Assembly: GCF_014836945.1 (NCBI RefSeq)
Contig: NZ_JACSPX010000003.1
Span: 305,166 to 369,165, forward strand
Direction: 5' to 3'
Length of the DNA stretch: 64,000 nt
Source: Microbacterium commune
GTDB lineage: Bacteria > Actinomycetota > Actinomycetes > Actinomycetales > Microbacteriaceae
The notes below the pieces were generated by a model. The model was not told where the DNA came from. It ran no database searches and saw only the letters and a program-made list of their open reading frames with translations. Shown here in pieces: positions 38,913 to 47,658 of the stretch; position 1 is the first letter of the stretch; every line of letters starts with the position of its first letter. The position numbers and the translations under genes are program-made.

Positions 38913-39956
38913 ATGAAGGCACTGTTCAAGAGCGCACCACGCGCCGGCTTCGAGCTCGTCGACAGGCCGGACCCTGCGGCCGGCGCCGGCGAGGTCGTCA
39001 TCCGCGTGCTGCGCACTGGGATCTGCGGCACCGACCTGCACATCCACCGCTGGGACGAGTGGGCTGCGTCGGCGATCCAGACGCCGCTGATCCCCGGGCA
39101 CGAGTTCTACGGCGAAGTCGTCGACGTCGGCGACATGGTGCACGACATCGCCGTCGGCGACCGTGTCTCGGGTGAAGGACACATCGTCTGCGGCACCTGC
39201 CGCAACTGCCGCGCAGGGCGCCGGCAGATGTGCATCCGCACCGTCGGGCTCGGCCTGCAGCGCGACGGCGCCTTCGCCGAGTACCTCTCCCTCCCCGCCA
39301 CGAACGTGTGGGTGCATCACGACGACGTGACCCCCGAGCTCGGCGCGATCTTCGACCCGCTCGGCAATGCCGTGCACACCGCGCTGATGTACCGCGTGAT
39401 CGGCGAGGACGTGCTGGTCACCGGGTGCGGGCCCATCGGCCTGATGTCGATCGCCGTCGCCCGACATGCCGGCGCGCGATTCATCGTCGCCACCGACGTC
39501 AGCATCCCGCGACTCGAGATGGCGAGGCAGATGGGGGCTGACGCCGTCGTCGACGTCTCGACGCAGGACATCCGCGAGGCGCAGCGCGCGCTCGGGATGC
39601 GCGAGGGCTTCGACATCGGCTTCGAGATGAGCGGTGCGCCCGCGGCGCTCCCGGCGATGATCGACAACATGAACCACGGCGGACAGATCGCCATGCTGGG
39701 GCTGCCCAGCGCCGGCTTCGACATCGACTGGAGCAAACTCGTCACCCACATGCTCACGATCAAGGGCGTCTACGGGCGAGAGATGTTCGAGACCTGGAAC
39801 GCGATGGGGGCCATGCTGCAGACCAGCGCCACCCTGCGCGAATCGATCACCCGCGTGATCGCGGATGTCATCCCCGCGCGCGACTGGGAGCGTGGATTCG
39901 CCGCCGCCGAGTCGGCAGGCACGGCGAAGATCATCCTCGACTGGACCGAGCTGTGA
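38913..39956 (+). CDS. tdh: L-threonine 3-dehydrogenase
   Basis: Tdh oxidises L-threonine to 2-amino-3-ketobutyrate with NAD. The 347-residue zinc alcohol-dehydrogenase-type protein has the catalytic zinc site GICGTDLHIHRWDEW and GHEFYGEVVDVG, the structural zinc cluster CGTCRNCRAGRRQMC (four Cys), and the NAD-binding VTGCGPIGLMSIAVARHAGA. ATG 38913 matches the usual N terminus MKALFKSAPRAGFEL; an in-frame start 69 bases upstream would lie in the promoter. kbl follows after 37 bases with TAAGGAG, so the two form the threonine-to-glycine operon, probably controlled by the divergent LysR protein. Confidence 0.95.
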   Translation: MKALFKSAPRAGFELVDRPDPAAGAGEVVIRVLRTGICGTDLHIHRWDEWAASAIQTPLIPGHEFYGEVVDVGDMVHDIAVGDRVSGEGHIVCGTCRNCRAGRRQMCIRTVGLGLQRDGAFAEYLSLPATNVWVHHDDVTPELGAIFDPLGNAVHTALMYRVIGEDVLVTGCGPIGLMSIAVARHAGARFIVATDVSIPRLEMARQMGADAVVDVSTQDIREAQRALGMREGFDIGFEMSGAPAALPAMIDNMNHGGQIAMLGLPSAGFDIDWSKLVTHMLTIKGVYGREMFETWNAMGAMLQTSATLRESITRVIADVIPARDWERGFAAAESAGTAKIILDWTEL

Positions 39957-39993
39957 CAACCGGGCTGTGAGAACCGAACTGTAAGGAGCTGTC

Positions 39994-41172
39994 ATGTACG
40001 CGACATTCAAGGATCACCTGCAGGCCGAGCTCGCGGGCATCGAAGAGGCGGGCCTCACCAAGCGGGAGCGCGGCATCCGCGGACCTCAGAAGGCGCAGAT
40101 CGTCACGGGCGGCACGGAGGTGCTCAACTTCTGCGCCAACAACTACCTCGGCCTCGCCGACGACCAGCGCATCCTGGACGCCGCTCACCGGGCGCTCGAC
40201 GAGTGGGGCTACGGTCTCGCCAGTGTGCGCTTCATCTGCGGCACGCAGGAGCAGCACCTCGAACTCGAGAAGCGCCTCGCCGCCTTCCTCGGCACGGACG
40301 ACGCGATCCTGTACTCCTCCTGCTTCGATGCGAACGGCGGCGTGTTCGAGACCCTGTTCTCGGCCGAGGATGCGATCATCTCCGACGAGCTGAACCACGC
40401 GTCGATCATCGACGGCATCCGTCTGTCGAAGGCGCGTCGTCTGCGCTACCGCAACCGCGACATGGCTGATCTCGAGGAGCAACTGAAGGCCGCGGCGGAT
40501 GCCCGATTCCGCGTCATCGTCACGGACGGGGTCTTCTCGATGGACGGCTACATCGCGCCGCTGCGCGAGATCTGCGACCTGGCGGAACGCTACGACGCGC
40601 TCCTGTTCGTCGACGACTCGCACGCCGTCGGCTTCGTGGGGGAGAGCGGACGCGGCACGCCCGAGCTGTGCGGCGTGTCCGATCGCGTCGACATCTACAC
40701 CGGCACGTTCGGCAAGGCCCTCGGTGGCGCCTCGGGCGGTTACGTCGCCGCACACCGCGACATCGTCGCCCTGCTGCGCCAGCGCTCCCGGCCCTATCTC
40801 TTCTCGAACACCCTGGCGCCGTCGATCGTCGCCGGCACGCTGACCGCGCTCGACCTGGTCGAGAGCTCGGCCGATCTGAGGTCTCGCCTCCGCGAGAACG
40901 CGGAGCTGTTCCGTCGGCGCATGGCCGAGGAGGGGTTCGAGCTGCTGGCCGGCGAGCATCCGATCGTGCCCGTGATGTTCGGAGACGCCGCGCTCACCGC
41001 GCGCATCGCCGACGAGATGCAGCGCCAGGGTGTGTACGTGACGGCATTCAGCTTCCCGGTGGTGCCGCGCGGCCACGCGCGCATCCGCGTGCAGCTCTCG
41101 GCAGCGCACACACAGGAGCAGGTGGAGCGCTGCGTGGCGGCCTTCGTCGCGGCTCGGGAGGCCGTGAGCTGA
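39994..41172 (+). CDS. kbl: Glycine C-acetyltransferase (2-amino-3-ketobutyrate CoA ligase)
   Basis: Kbl cleaves 2-amino-3-ketobutyrate with CoA to glycine and acetyl-CoA, completing threonine catabolism begun by Tdh. The 392-residue PLP enzyme shows [17 protein letters not shown], the cofactor region [12 protein letters not shown] and [34 protein letters not shown] and the PLP-lysine motif [14 protein letters not shown]. The C terminus has the family's [13 protein letters not shown] pattern. ATG 39994 follows TAAGGAGC by 7 bases. Biotin-synthesis BioF is a relative, but the tdh partner settles the assignment. Confidence 0.95.
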   Translation: MYATFKDHLQAELAGIEEAGLTKRERGIRGPQKAQIVTGGTEVLNFCANNYLGLADDQRILDAAHRALDEWGYGLASVRFICGTQEQHLELEKRLAAFLGTDDAILYSSCFDANGGVFETLFSAEDAIISDELNHASIIDGIRLSKARRLRYRNRDMADLEEQLKAAADARFRVIVTDGVFSMDGYIAPLREICDLAERYDALLFVDDSHAVGFVGESGRGTPELCGVSDRVDIYTGTFGKALGGASGGYVAAHRDIVALLRQRSRPYLFSNTLAPSIVAGTLTALDLVESSADLRSRLRENAELFRRRMAEEGFELLAGEHPIVPVMFGDAALTARIADEMQRQGVYVTAFSFPVVPRGHARIRVQLSAAHTQEQVERCVAAFVAAREAVS

Positions 41173-41208
41173 CCTGACCCGCGGAGAGCACGACCGGCCG
41201 GGAGCAGG

Positions 41209-41254
41209 TGCAAAGAAATACTTGCAAAGGGATGTTTGCAAGGATATCTTTGCA
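41209..41254 (+). repeat. TGCA motif array with 14-bp period over the ArsR-like promoter
   Basis: TGCA begins at 41209, 41223, 41237 and 41251, exactly 14 bases apart. The first two extend to TGCAAAG, the third reads TGCAAGG. The -10 candidate TATCTT (41245-41250) lies within the array. Confidence 0.75.
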
Positions 41255-41257
41255 TTC

Positions 41258-41869
41258 ATGACCGCGAACGATACCTACGGCCGCACTCTCGAGCCGAGCG
41301 CGCTGAAGGCGCTCGCGCATCCGATGCGCGTGCGGATCTACGATCTCCTCAGCGAGCGGGGTCCGCAGACCGCCAGCAGTCTCGCGGCGCTGATCGGCGA
41401 GACCTCCGGGGCGACCAGCTATCACCTGCGCGCCCTGGCAGCCCACGATCTCATCCGGGAGGTACCGGACCGCGGCACGGCGCGTGAGCGCTGGTGGGAG
41501 CGGCCCAAGGGACGCATCAACATGCCCGGCCCGGCAGAGGCGATGTCGCCGTCGAACCGCGCGGCAGCCCAGATCGTCACCACCGAGTTTCTGCGTCTGC
41601 GTCACCAGACTCTGATGGAGTACATCAACCGGCCGGAGTCTGATCAGCCCGAGGGGTGGCAGGACGCCGGCCTGGTCATGACGACGATGCTCGACATCAC
41701 CGCCGAGCAGATGACGGAGCTCAAGAACGAGCTCAGCGCCGTGGTGGATGCCGCCATCGAGCGCTACCGCGGGCAGGAGGCCCAGCCAGGCACCCGGCGC
41801 GTGACCCTGCGCGCCGAGGTATTCGACCTTCCTGCGGCGCCGCGCCGCAGGACTCCCGAACAGGAGTGA
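41258..41869 (+). CDS. ArsR-like helix-turn-helix regulator
   Basis: This 203-residue winged-helix regulator has an N-terminal domain like ArsR/HTH_20 (LKALAHPMRVRIYDLLSERGPQ, then ASSLAALIGETSGATSYHLRALAAHDLI) and an extended C-terminal half with conserved RWWERPKGR and a Met/Leu-rich segment, common in this subfamily. The family is often fused or coupled to genes for transporters. ATG 41258 is placed 7 bases after TATCTT, which is buried in a TGCA repeat array, pointing to autoregulation. Metal-binding Cys clusters are absent, so metal sensing is unlikely. A small basic protein gene follows after 2 bases. Confidence 0.83.
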   Translation: MTANDTYGRTLEPSALKALAHPMRVRIYDLLSERGPQTASSLAALIGETSGATSYHLRALAAHDLIREVPDRGTARERWWERPKGRINMPGPAEAMSPSNRAAAQIVTTEFLRLRHQTLMEYINRPESDQPEGWQDAGLVMTTMLDITAEQMTELKNELSAVVDAAIERYRGQEAQPGTRRVTLRAEVFDLPAAPRRRTPEQE

Positions 41870-41871
41870 CC

Positions 41872-42093
41872 ATGACCAGCGCGACTCTTCGTCTCGCCAC
41901 GCCCACCGCGGTGGAGCGCGCCCTGCAGCGTCTCTCGATCGCCCTGGCCCGCTACGTCGAACGCCGCATCGCGCGGCGCGCCGAGCGCCGCGAGCTCGCG
42001 CTCGACCTGCTGCGCGAGCAGCACGCCAGGCGGCAGGATCCGCGAGCGCTCGACATCGCCCTGCTCGCGATCGGATCCAGGCCCCGGCCCTGA
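41872..42093 (+). CDS. Small basic protein of unknown function, co-transcribed with the ArsR-like gene
   Basis: This 73-residue, Arg-rich protein (for example YVERRIARRAERRELALDLL) is one I do not recognise. It is predicted to be mostly helical with no membrane segment and no cysteine. ATG 41872 lies two bases past the regulator's stop, with CAGGAG within the regulator end at 41861-41866, so the two are probably translated together. An antagonist or partner of the regulator is possible but is inference from position only. The gene is convergent with the small gene downstream of valS. Confidence 0.6.
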   Translation: MTSATLRLATPTAVERALQRLSIALARYVERRIARRAERRELALDLLREQHARRQDPRALDIALLAIGSRPRP

Positions 42094-42115
42094 ACGCCCT
42101 CCGATGCGCCGGGGT

Positions 42116-42331
42116 TCAGTCCTGGAAAGGCCGGGCGAGAACCTCGCCGGATGCGGTGAGCACGACCTCCCACCCGGCATCCAGCTCAGCGATCGGCCGA
42201 CCCTCGAGCCAGGTGAGTGTCCAGTGGCCGCTCAGCTCGCGAGCCTCGATCTCGGCGATGGCCGGACGCAGGGAGGCGGGGACGGAGGCCGGCGGCTCAG
42301 CCCCCGTCGCCCAGCGCGTGCCCAGCTGCAT
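42116..42331 (-). CDS. Small conserved protein downstream of valS
   Basis: This 71-residue hydrophilic protein of unknown function (MQLGTRWATGAEPPASVP to a C-terminal EVLARPFQD) starts at the base where valS ends: its ATG overlaps the valS stop by one base on the reverse strand. That coupling, and its Trp/Glu-containing folded-domain-like composition (GHWTLTWLEGRPIAELD), argue that it is expressed. I do not recognise a named domain. It may be a small partner or simply a passenger of the valS operon. Confidence 0.65.
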   Translation of the reverse strand: MQLGTRWATGAEPPASVPASLRPAIAEIEARELSGHWTLTWLEGRPIAELDAGWEVVLTASGEVLARPFQD

Positions 42332-44904
42332 CAGCCCTCCACCGGTGCCAGCTCGATCGCGGTGACCGCGAGCTCGTCGGCCTCGGCGAACTCCAGCTCG
42401 GCGATCCGGCCCACCGCGCGCAGGTCGTCGGCCGCGGCGCGCAGCGCGTCGATCTTCGCCGCCGGAGCCGAGATGGTCGCGGTCGCGACCGGGGTCTTCT
42501 GCGAGGCCTTCGCCTCGGTCTTCGCCCGTCGGATGCCGATCAGGGCCTCACTCGCCGTCGCGAGCACCGCAGGGTCGCCGTCGATGCCGAGCGGCTCCGG
42601 CCAGGTCGCCGTGTGGATCGAGCCCTCCTCGAACCACGACCACGCCTCCTCGGTCGCGAACGACACGATCGGGGCGAGCAGGCGCAGCAGCGTCGACAGT
42701 GCCAGGCGCAGCGCGAGCGCCGCCGAGGCCTGGTTGACGTCGGTCTGGTCGTACGCGCGCTCCTTGACGAGCTCCAGATAGTCGTCGCAGAACGTCCAGA
42801 AGAACGCCTCGGTGATCTCGAGCGCCTTGGCCTGGTCGTAGTTCTCGTACGCCCTGGTCGCCTCACGCACGACCTGATCGAGGGCGGTGAGCATCGATGC
42901 GTCCAGGGCGTGCGTGACCTCTGCGCCCTCGGGCACGGGGAACGACAGCACGAACTTCGCCGCGTTGAGGATCTTGATCGCGAGCCGCCGCCCGATCTTT
43001 ACCTGCGTGGGGTTCTGCGGGTCGAAGGCCGCATCCATGCCGAGGCGGCTGGACGCCGACCAGTAGCGCACGGCGTCGGAGCCGTGCTTATCGAGGATGT
43101 CTGCCGGGGTGACGACGTTGCCCTTCGACTTCGACATCTTCTTGCGGTCGGGGTCGACGATGAAGCCGCTGATGGCCGCGTTGTGCCACGGCGAGCGCTG
43201 GTCTTCGAGCGTCGAGCGCAGCATGGTCGAGAACAGCCAGGTGCGGATGATGTCCTGGCCCTGCGGGCGCAGGTCGAACGGGGCGACCGCGTTCCACAGC
43301 TCCTCGTCGCGCTGCCAGCCGCCGGCCAGCTGCGGGGTGAGCGACGAGGTGGCCCAGGTGTCGAAGATGTCGGCTTCGGCGTCGAACCCGCCGGGCACGC
43401 CGCGCTGATCCTCGGTGTACCCCTCGGGCACGTCCGTGGTGGGGTCGATGGGCAGGGTCGCCGGCGACGGGGTCAGCACGCGCTCGTAGTCGCGCTCGCC
43501 GTTCTCGTCGAGGGCGTACCAGACGGGGATCGGCACGCCGAAGAAGCGCTGGCGCGAGATGAGCCAGTCGCCGGTCAGCCCGCCGACCCAGTTCTCGTAC
43601 CGCACGCGCATGAAGTCGGGATGCCACCGAAGCTCGCGTCCGTTCTCGAGCAGCTGCTCGCGCAGCTGCTCGTCGCGGGCGCCGTTGCGGATGTACCACT
43701 GGCGCGTCGAGACGATCTCGAGCGGACGATCGCCCTTCTCGAAGAACTTGACCGCGTGGCTGAAGGGCTTGCCGACCTCTAGCAGGTCTCCCGAGGCCTG
43801 CAGCTGCTCGACGATGCTCTTGCGCGCGCTGAACACCGTCTTGCCCGCGAGCTCGGCATACGCAGCGCGGCCGGCATCCGACGTGATCGCGTCGGGAGCG
43901 TCGGCGAGCACCCGGCCGTCCTTGCCCAGGATGGAGCGGTTGGGCAGGTCGAGCTCGCGCCACCAGATGATGTCGGTCACGTCGCCGAAGGTGCAGATCA
44001 TGGCGATACCCGAGCCCTTGTCGGGCTGGGCGAGGTGGTGGGCGAGAACGGGCACCTCGACGTCGAAGATCGGGGTGCGCACGGTCTTGCCGAAGTAGGG
44101 CTGGTAGCGCTCGTCGTCGGGATGCGCGACCAGGGCCACGCACGCCGGCAGCAGCTCGGGACGGGTCGTCTGGATCTCGATGTCACCGGACCCGTCGGTC
44201 TTGTGGAACGCGACGCGGTGGTACGCGGCCTGCTGCTCGCGGTCCTCGAGCTCGGCCTGGGCGATCGCAGAACGGAAGTCGATGTCCCACAGGGTGGGCG
44301 CCATCGACTGGTAGGCCTCGCCGCGCTCGAGTCCGCGCAGGAAGGCGAGCTGGCTCTGGCGGATCGTGTCGTCGGAGATCGTGCGGTAGGTCTGCGTCCA
44401 GTCGACGCTGAGGCCGAGCTGGCGGAACAGCGCCTCGAACTGCTTCTCGTCCTCGACGGTCAGCTTCTCGCACAGCTCGATGAAGTTGCGGCGACTGATC
44501 GGCTGCTGGTCGGCCGCGCGGGACGACTTGTTGTCGCCGCCCTCGAACGGAGGCGTGAAGTCGGGGTCGTAGGGCAGCGTGGGATCGCAGCGCACGCCGT
44601 AGTAGTTCTGCACGCGGCGTTCGGTGGGCAGGCCGTTGTCGTCCCAGCCCATCGGGTAGAACACGTTCTTGCCGCGCATGCGCTCGAAGCGGGCCTTGAT
44701 ATCGGTGTGCGTGTAGGAGAACACGTGACCGATGTGCAGGCTTCCGGAGGCCGTCGGCGGGGGAGTGTCGATCGAGTAGACGCTGTCGCGTCCGGATGCC
44801 GTGGCCAGGGCGCGGTCGAAGAGGAACGTGCCCTCCTCGGACCACCGCTCACCCCACTTCGCTTCGAGGCCTTCGAGCGCGGGCTTGTCAGGGATGCTGG
44901 ACAT
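42331..44904 (-). CDS. valS: Valine--tRNA ligase
   Basis: ValRS charges tRNA-Val and edits misactivated threonine. The 857-residue class I enzyme shows the HIGH-type motif PTASGSLHIGHVFSYTH at residue about 50 and KKMSKSKGNVVTP late in the catalytic domain. The CP1 editing domain lies between them, and the C-terminal anticodon-binding domain follows (RLALSTLLRLLAPIVSFATEEAW). ATG 44904 follows GAGGAGA. The family's C-terminal coiled coil is short or missing, consistent with the length. A leader of about 60 bases has a 7-bp GCGGCAC/GTGCCGC hairpin but no T-box motif. Confidence 0.96.
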   Translation of the reverse strand: MSSIPDKPALEGLEAKWGERWSEEGTFLFDRALATASGRDSVYSIDTPPPTASGSLHIGHVFSYTHTDIKARFERMRGKNVFYPMGWDDNGLPTERRVQNYYGVRCDPTLPYDPDFTPPFEGGDNKSSRAADQQPISRRNFIELCEKLTVEDEKQFEALFRQLGLSVDWTQTYRTISDDTIRQSQLAFLRGLERGEAYQSMAPTLWDIDFRSAIAQAELEDREQQAAYHRVAFHKTDGSGDIEIQTTRPELLPACVALVAHPDDERYQPYFGKTVRTPIFDVEVPVLAHHLAQPDKGSGIAMICTFGDVTDIIWWRELDLPNRSILGKDGRVLADAPDAITSDAGRAAYAELAGKTVFSARKSIVEQLQASGDLLEVGKPFSHAVKFFEKGDRPLEIVSTRQWYIRNGARDEQLREQLLENGRELRWHPDFMRVRYENWVGGLTGDWLISRQRFFGVPIPVWYALDENGERDYERVLTPSPATLPIDPTTDVPEGYTEDQRGVPGGFDAEADIFDTWATSSLTPQLAGGWQRDEELWNAVAPFDLRPQGQDIIRTWLFSTMLRSTLEDQRSPWHNAAISGFIVDPDRKKMSKSKGNVVTPADILDKHGSDAVRYWSASSRLGMDAAFDPQNPTQVKIGRRLAIKILNAAKFVLSFPVPEGAEVTHALDASMLTALDQVVREATRAYENYDQAKALEITEAFFWTFCDDYLELVKERAYDQTDVNQASAALALRLALSTLLRLLAPIVSFATEEAWSWFEEGSIHTATWPEPLGIDGDPAVLATASEALIGIRRAKTEAKASQKTPVATATISAPAAKIDALRAAADDLRAVGRIAELEFAEADELAVTAIELAPVEG

Positions 44905-44926
44905 GGAGTCTCCTCGAGCGATGTGT

Positions 44927-44973
44927 GCGGCACTGTGTGAGCGTGCCTGAGTGTGGGTTGTGCCGCGAGTCTA
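44927..44973 (-). promoter_or_regulatory. valS promoter and 5' leader hairpin
   Basis: On the reverse strand TAGACT (complement at 44968-44973) precedes a leader whose ends pair as GCGGCAC/GTGCCGC (arms 44927-44933 and 44960-44966) around a CA-rich loop. The ribosome site GAGGAGA follows. Confidence 0.45.
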
Positions 44974-45023
44974 CCGGTCACCCCACGGCCACTCCTAGAT
45001 CGACCGCGTCCAACAATCACCGA

Positions 45024-45029
45024 TAGGAT
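45024..45029 (+). promoter_or_regulatory. -10 element of the ABC importer operon
   Basis: TAGGAT lies 36 bases before ATG 45066; the ribosome site is GAGGT just upstream of the start. It is divergent from the valS promoter. Confidence 0.5.
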
Positions 45030-45065
45030 GGAGCGTTCCCCTTCCTGCACTCATCGAGGTTCCGA

Positions 45066-46691
45066 ATGCCGTCTCGTCCCGCGCGCCGACTTCTGCCCCT
45101 GGCCGTCCTTGCCACCGCATCCGCTCTTGTGCTGAGCGCCTGCGCGGGCCCCGCCGATGGGGGCAGCGGGGGCGACGCCGACGCCGAGCTCGTCTGGGCC
45201 ATCGAGGGCGCCAACCTGTCGGCCGGCCACATGGACCCGCAGACCAGTCAGCTCGACGTGTCGGGCATGGTGCAGCGTCAGGTGCTCGACTCGCTCGTCT
45301 TCCAGGAGGCCGACGGGTCGTTCTCCCCGTGGCTCGCCGAGAGCTGGGAGGTCTCCGACGACGGGAGGACATACACCTTCGACCTGCGTGACGACGTCAC
45401 CTTCTCGGACGGCACGCCGTTCGACGCCGCCGCGGTGAAGGCCAACTTCGATCGCATCGTCGACCCGGCGACGAAGTCCGCACAGGCGGCGAGCATGCTC
45501 GGCGGCGAGCTGTACGCGGGCACCGAGGTCACCGGCGAGCACACCGTCGAGGTCAGCTTCACCCAGCCGTACGCGCCCTTCCTGCAGGCGGCGAGCACCG
45601 CGCAGCTCGGCTTCTGGTCGCCGAAGGTGCTCGAGACGTCCGCCGACCAGCTCGCGGCGGGCGGACCCGACGTCACCGTCGGCACCGGCCCGTTCGTGCT
45701 CAGCGAGTACACCGCCGATCAGGAGATCGTCTACACCCGCAACGACGACTACGCCTGGGGGCCCGACGGCGCCCAGGCGCCGAAGATCCAGACCCTGCGC
45801 GTGGAGCTGCTGCCCGAGGCATCCGTCCGCGCCGGCGTGCTCTCCTCCGGCGAGGCGGACGTCGCGACCCAGCTGCCGCCGAATGTCGTCGCCGACCTCG
45901 GCGACGACATCGCCGTCACCGCGAAGGAGTACCCGGGTCTGCCGTACTCGCTGTTCCTCAACGAGAAGCACGGCGTCTTCGCCGACCAGAAGGTGCGCCA
46001 GGCGTTCTCGCTGGCCATCGACATCGACGTGGCCGTCGAGGAGATCTTCTTCGGCGAGTTCCCCCGCGCCTGGAGCATCCTCGGTCCGACCACCCCCGGC
46101 TACGACGCGTCGCTCGAAGGCACCTGGGCCTTCGACGCCGACAGGGCGAACGCCCTGCTCGATGAGGCCGGCTGGACCGAGCGCGGCGCCGACGGCATCC
46201 GGATGAAGGACGGCGAGCGCCTCTCGGCCCGCTGGATCGCCTGGACGCCGATCTCCGACGACCGCACCGCGCTCGCCAACGCCATCCAGTCCGACCTGAA
46301 GGACGTCGGCTTCGAGATCGTGCGGGAGAAGCTGGAGCCGGCCGCCTACAACGAGCAGTACGGCCCGAAGACCTACGACATCACCGACTGGGACTTCTCG
46401 GGTGTCGATGCCGACCTGCTGCGCAGCCACCTCGGCACCGACGGCTTCCAGAACGCATCGCAGGTGAGCGACCCCGCCGTCGACGACCTGCTGGAGCGGG
46501 GCCTGTCCACCTCCGACACCGGCGAGCGCGCCGAGATCTACACCGAACTGCAGCAGTGGAACGCCGAGCACGTCGCGATCGTGCCGCTGTACGTCTCGTC
46601 TCTGATCACCGGGTCCGCATCGACCGTGCAGGGGCTGGAGTACGACCTGTACGGACGCCCGCTGTTCTACGACGCGAGCGTCAGCCGCTGA
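45066..46691 (+). CDS. Peptide/nickel-type ABC transporter substrate-binding lipoprotein
   Basis: This 541-residue extracellular binding protein belongs to the bacterial SBP family 5 (DppA/OppA-like). A signal peptide ends in the lipobox LSAC (Cys26), so it is membrane-anchored on the outer face. The SBP5 hallmarks ESWEVSDDGRTYTFDLRDDVTFSDG and DAAAVKANFDRIVDP lie near residues 95-130. The ligand could be peptides, nickel chelates or another small solute; nothing in the binding cleft decides this by eye. Together with two permeases and a double ATPase it forms a complete importer operon. Confidence 0.88.
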   Translation: MPSRPARRLLPLAVLATASALVLSACAGPADGGSGGDADAELVWAIEGANLSAGHMDPQTSQLDVSGMVQRQVLDSLVFQEADGSFSPWLAESWEVSDDGRTYTFDLRDDVTFSDGTPFDAAAVKANFDRIVDPATKSAQAASMLGGELYAGTEVTGEHTVEVSFTQPYAPFLQAASTAQLGFWSPKVLETSADQLAAGGPDVTVGTGPFVLSEYTADQEIVYTRNDDYAWGPDGAQAPKIQTLRVELLPEASVRAGVLSSGEADVATQLPPNVVADLGDDIAVTAKEYPGLPYSLFLNEKHGVFADQKVRQAFSLAIDIDVAVEEIFFGEFPRAWSILGPTTPGYDASLEGTWAFDADRANALLDEAGWTERGADGIRMKDGERLSARWIAWTPISDDRTALANAIQSDLKDVGFEIVREKLEPAAYNEQYGPKTYDITDWDFSGVDADLLRSHLGTDGFQNASQVSDPAVDDLLERGLSTSDTGERAEIYTELQQWNAEHVAIVPLYVSSLITGSASTVQGLEYDLYGRPLFYDASVSR

Positions 46692-46692
46692 C

Positions 46693-47658
46693 GTGCGGCG
46701 CGTCCTCATCCGGCTCGCGGGGATCGCGGCGTCCGCCGTCCTCGTGCTGTGGGGTGCGGCGACGCTCGCGTTCCTGGCGTTCCGGGTCATCCCCGGCGAT
46801 GCGGTCTCGGTGATGCTCGGCCCGCAGGCGAAGGTGAGCGAGGCGGTGAAGGCAGCCGTGCGAGCCGAGCTCGGCCTCGATCGTCCCGCGCTCGAGCAGT
46901 ACCTCTCGTACATCGGCGGACTGCTGCGAGGAGACCTGGGCACGTCGTATCAGCTCCGGATGCCCGTGACCGAGGTCATCGGGCGGCAGCTCGGCGCCAC
47001 CCTGCAGCTGACCGCGGTGGCGCTGCTGATCGCAGTGGTCGTCGCGCTCGCCGTGGCGCTGCTCGCACGTCGCGGACCGGCGCGGGCGGTGGTGGTCGCG
47101 GGGGAGCTGATCGTGCTGTCGTCTCCGGTGTTCTGGATCGGGATCCTGCTGCTGGCCGTGTTCGCCTTCGGCCTGGGCTGGTTCCCGGTGGCGGGCACCC
47201 GCAGCCCCGCCACTGTCGTGCTGCCCGCCCTCACCCTCGCCCTTCCGGTGTCGGCGCTGATCAGTCAGGTGCTGCGCGACGGCATCGACGAGGCGGAGCG
47301 GCAGCCGTTCGCCGAGACCGTCCGCTCCCGCGGCGCCGGTTCGGCTCGCCTCGTGCTGCGGCACTCGCTGCGCCACGGCGCCGCGGGCGCGCTCACCCTC
47401 GCCGCATATCTGATCGGATCGCTGCTCGGCGGGGCGGTGCTCGTCGAGACCGTCTTCGCGCGGCCGGGGCTCGGCCGGGTGACGCTGACCGCCATCGTCG
47501 ACCGCGACCTGCCGGTCGTGGCCGGGGTGATCATGCTCAGCGCGCTGGTGTTCGTCGTCGTCAACGTGATCGTGGAGCTGCTGCACCCGGTCATCGACCC
47601 GCGGCTGCGCGCGCGGCCGGCCGTGTTCGAGGCGCCGCCCATCGAGGAGCGCCGATGA
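46693..47658 (+). CDS. ABC transporter permease, DppB/OppB type
   Basis: This 321-residue membrane protein is the first permease of the importer. It has six membrane helices, the N-terminal LAFLAFRVIPGDAV region and a DppB-like large extracellular loop (LRGDLGTSYQLRMPV). The EAA-type cytoplasmic loop lies near ERQPFAETVRSRGAGSARLV, where it contacts the ATPase. GTG 46693 is chosen because the binding protein ends one base before it, giving a tight operon. The C terminus overlaps the second permease start (ATGA). Confidence 0.9.
   Translation: MRRVLIRLAGIAASAVLVLWGAATLAFLAFRVIPGDAVSVMLGPQAKVSEAVKAAVRAELGLDRPALEQYLSYIGGLLRGDLGTSYQLRMPVTEVIGRQLGATLQLTAVALLIAVVVALAVALLARRGPARAVVVAGELIVLSSPVFWIGILLLAVFAFGLGWFPVAGTRSPATVVLPALTLALPVSALISQVLRDGIDEAERQPFAETVRSRGAGSARLVLRHSLRHGAAGALTLAAYLIGSLLGGAVLVETVFARPGLGRVTLTAIVDRDLPVVAGVIMLSALVFVVVNVIVELLHPVIDPRLRARPAVFEAPPIEERR

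Noticed and set aside
42094..42115. Terminator between the small basic protein and the valS-coupled gene
   Set aside because: Only a weak CTGAAC/GTTCAG pairing with a mismatched interior is visible; not strong enough to list.
44905..45000. A T-box upstream of valS
   Set aside because: No GGTGGTACCGCG-like core or valine specifier arrangement is present, in contrast to ileS.
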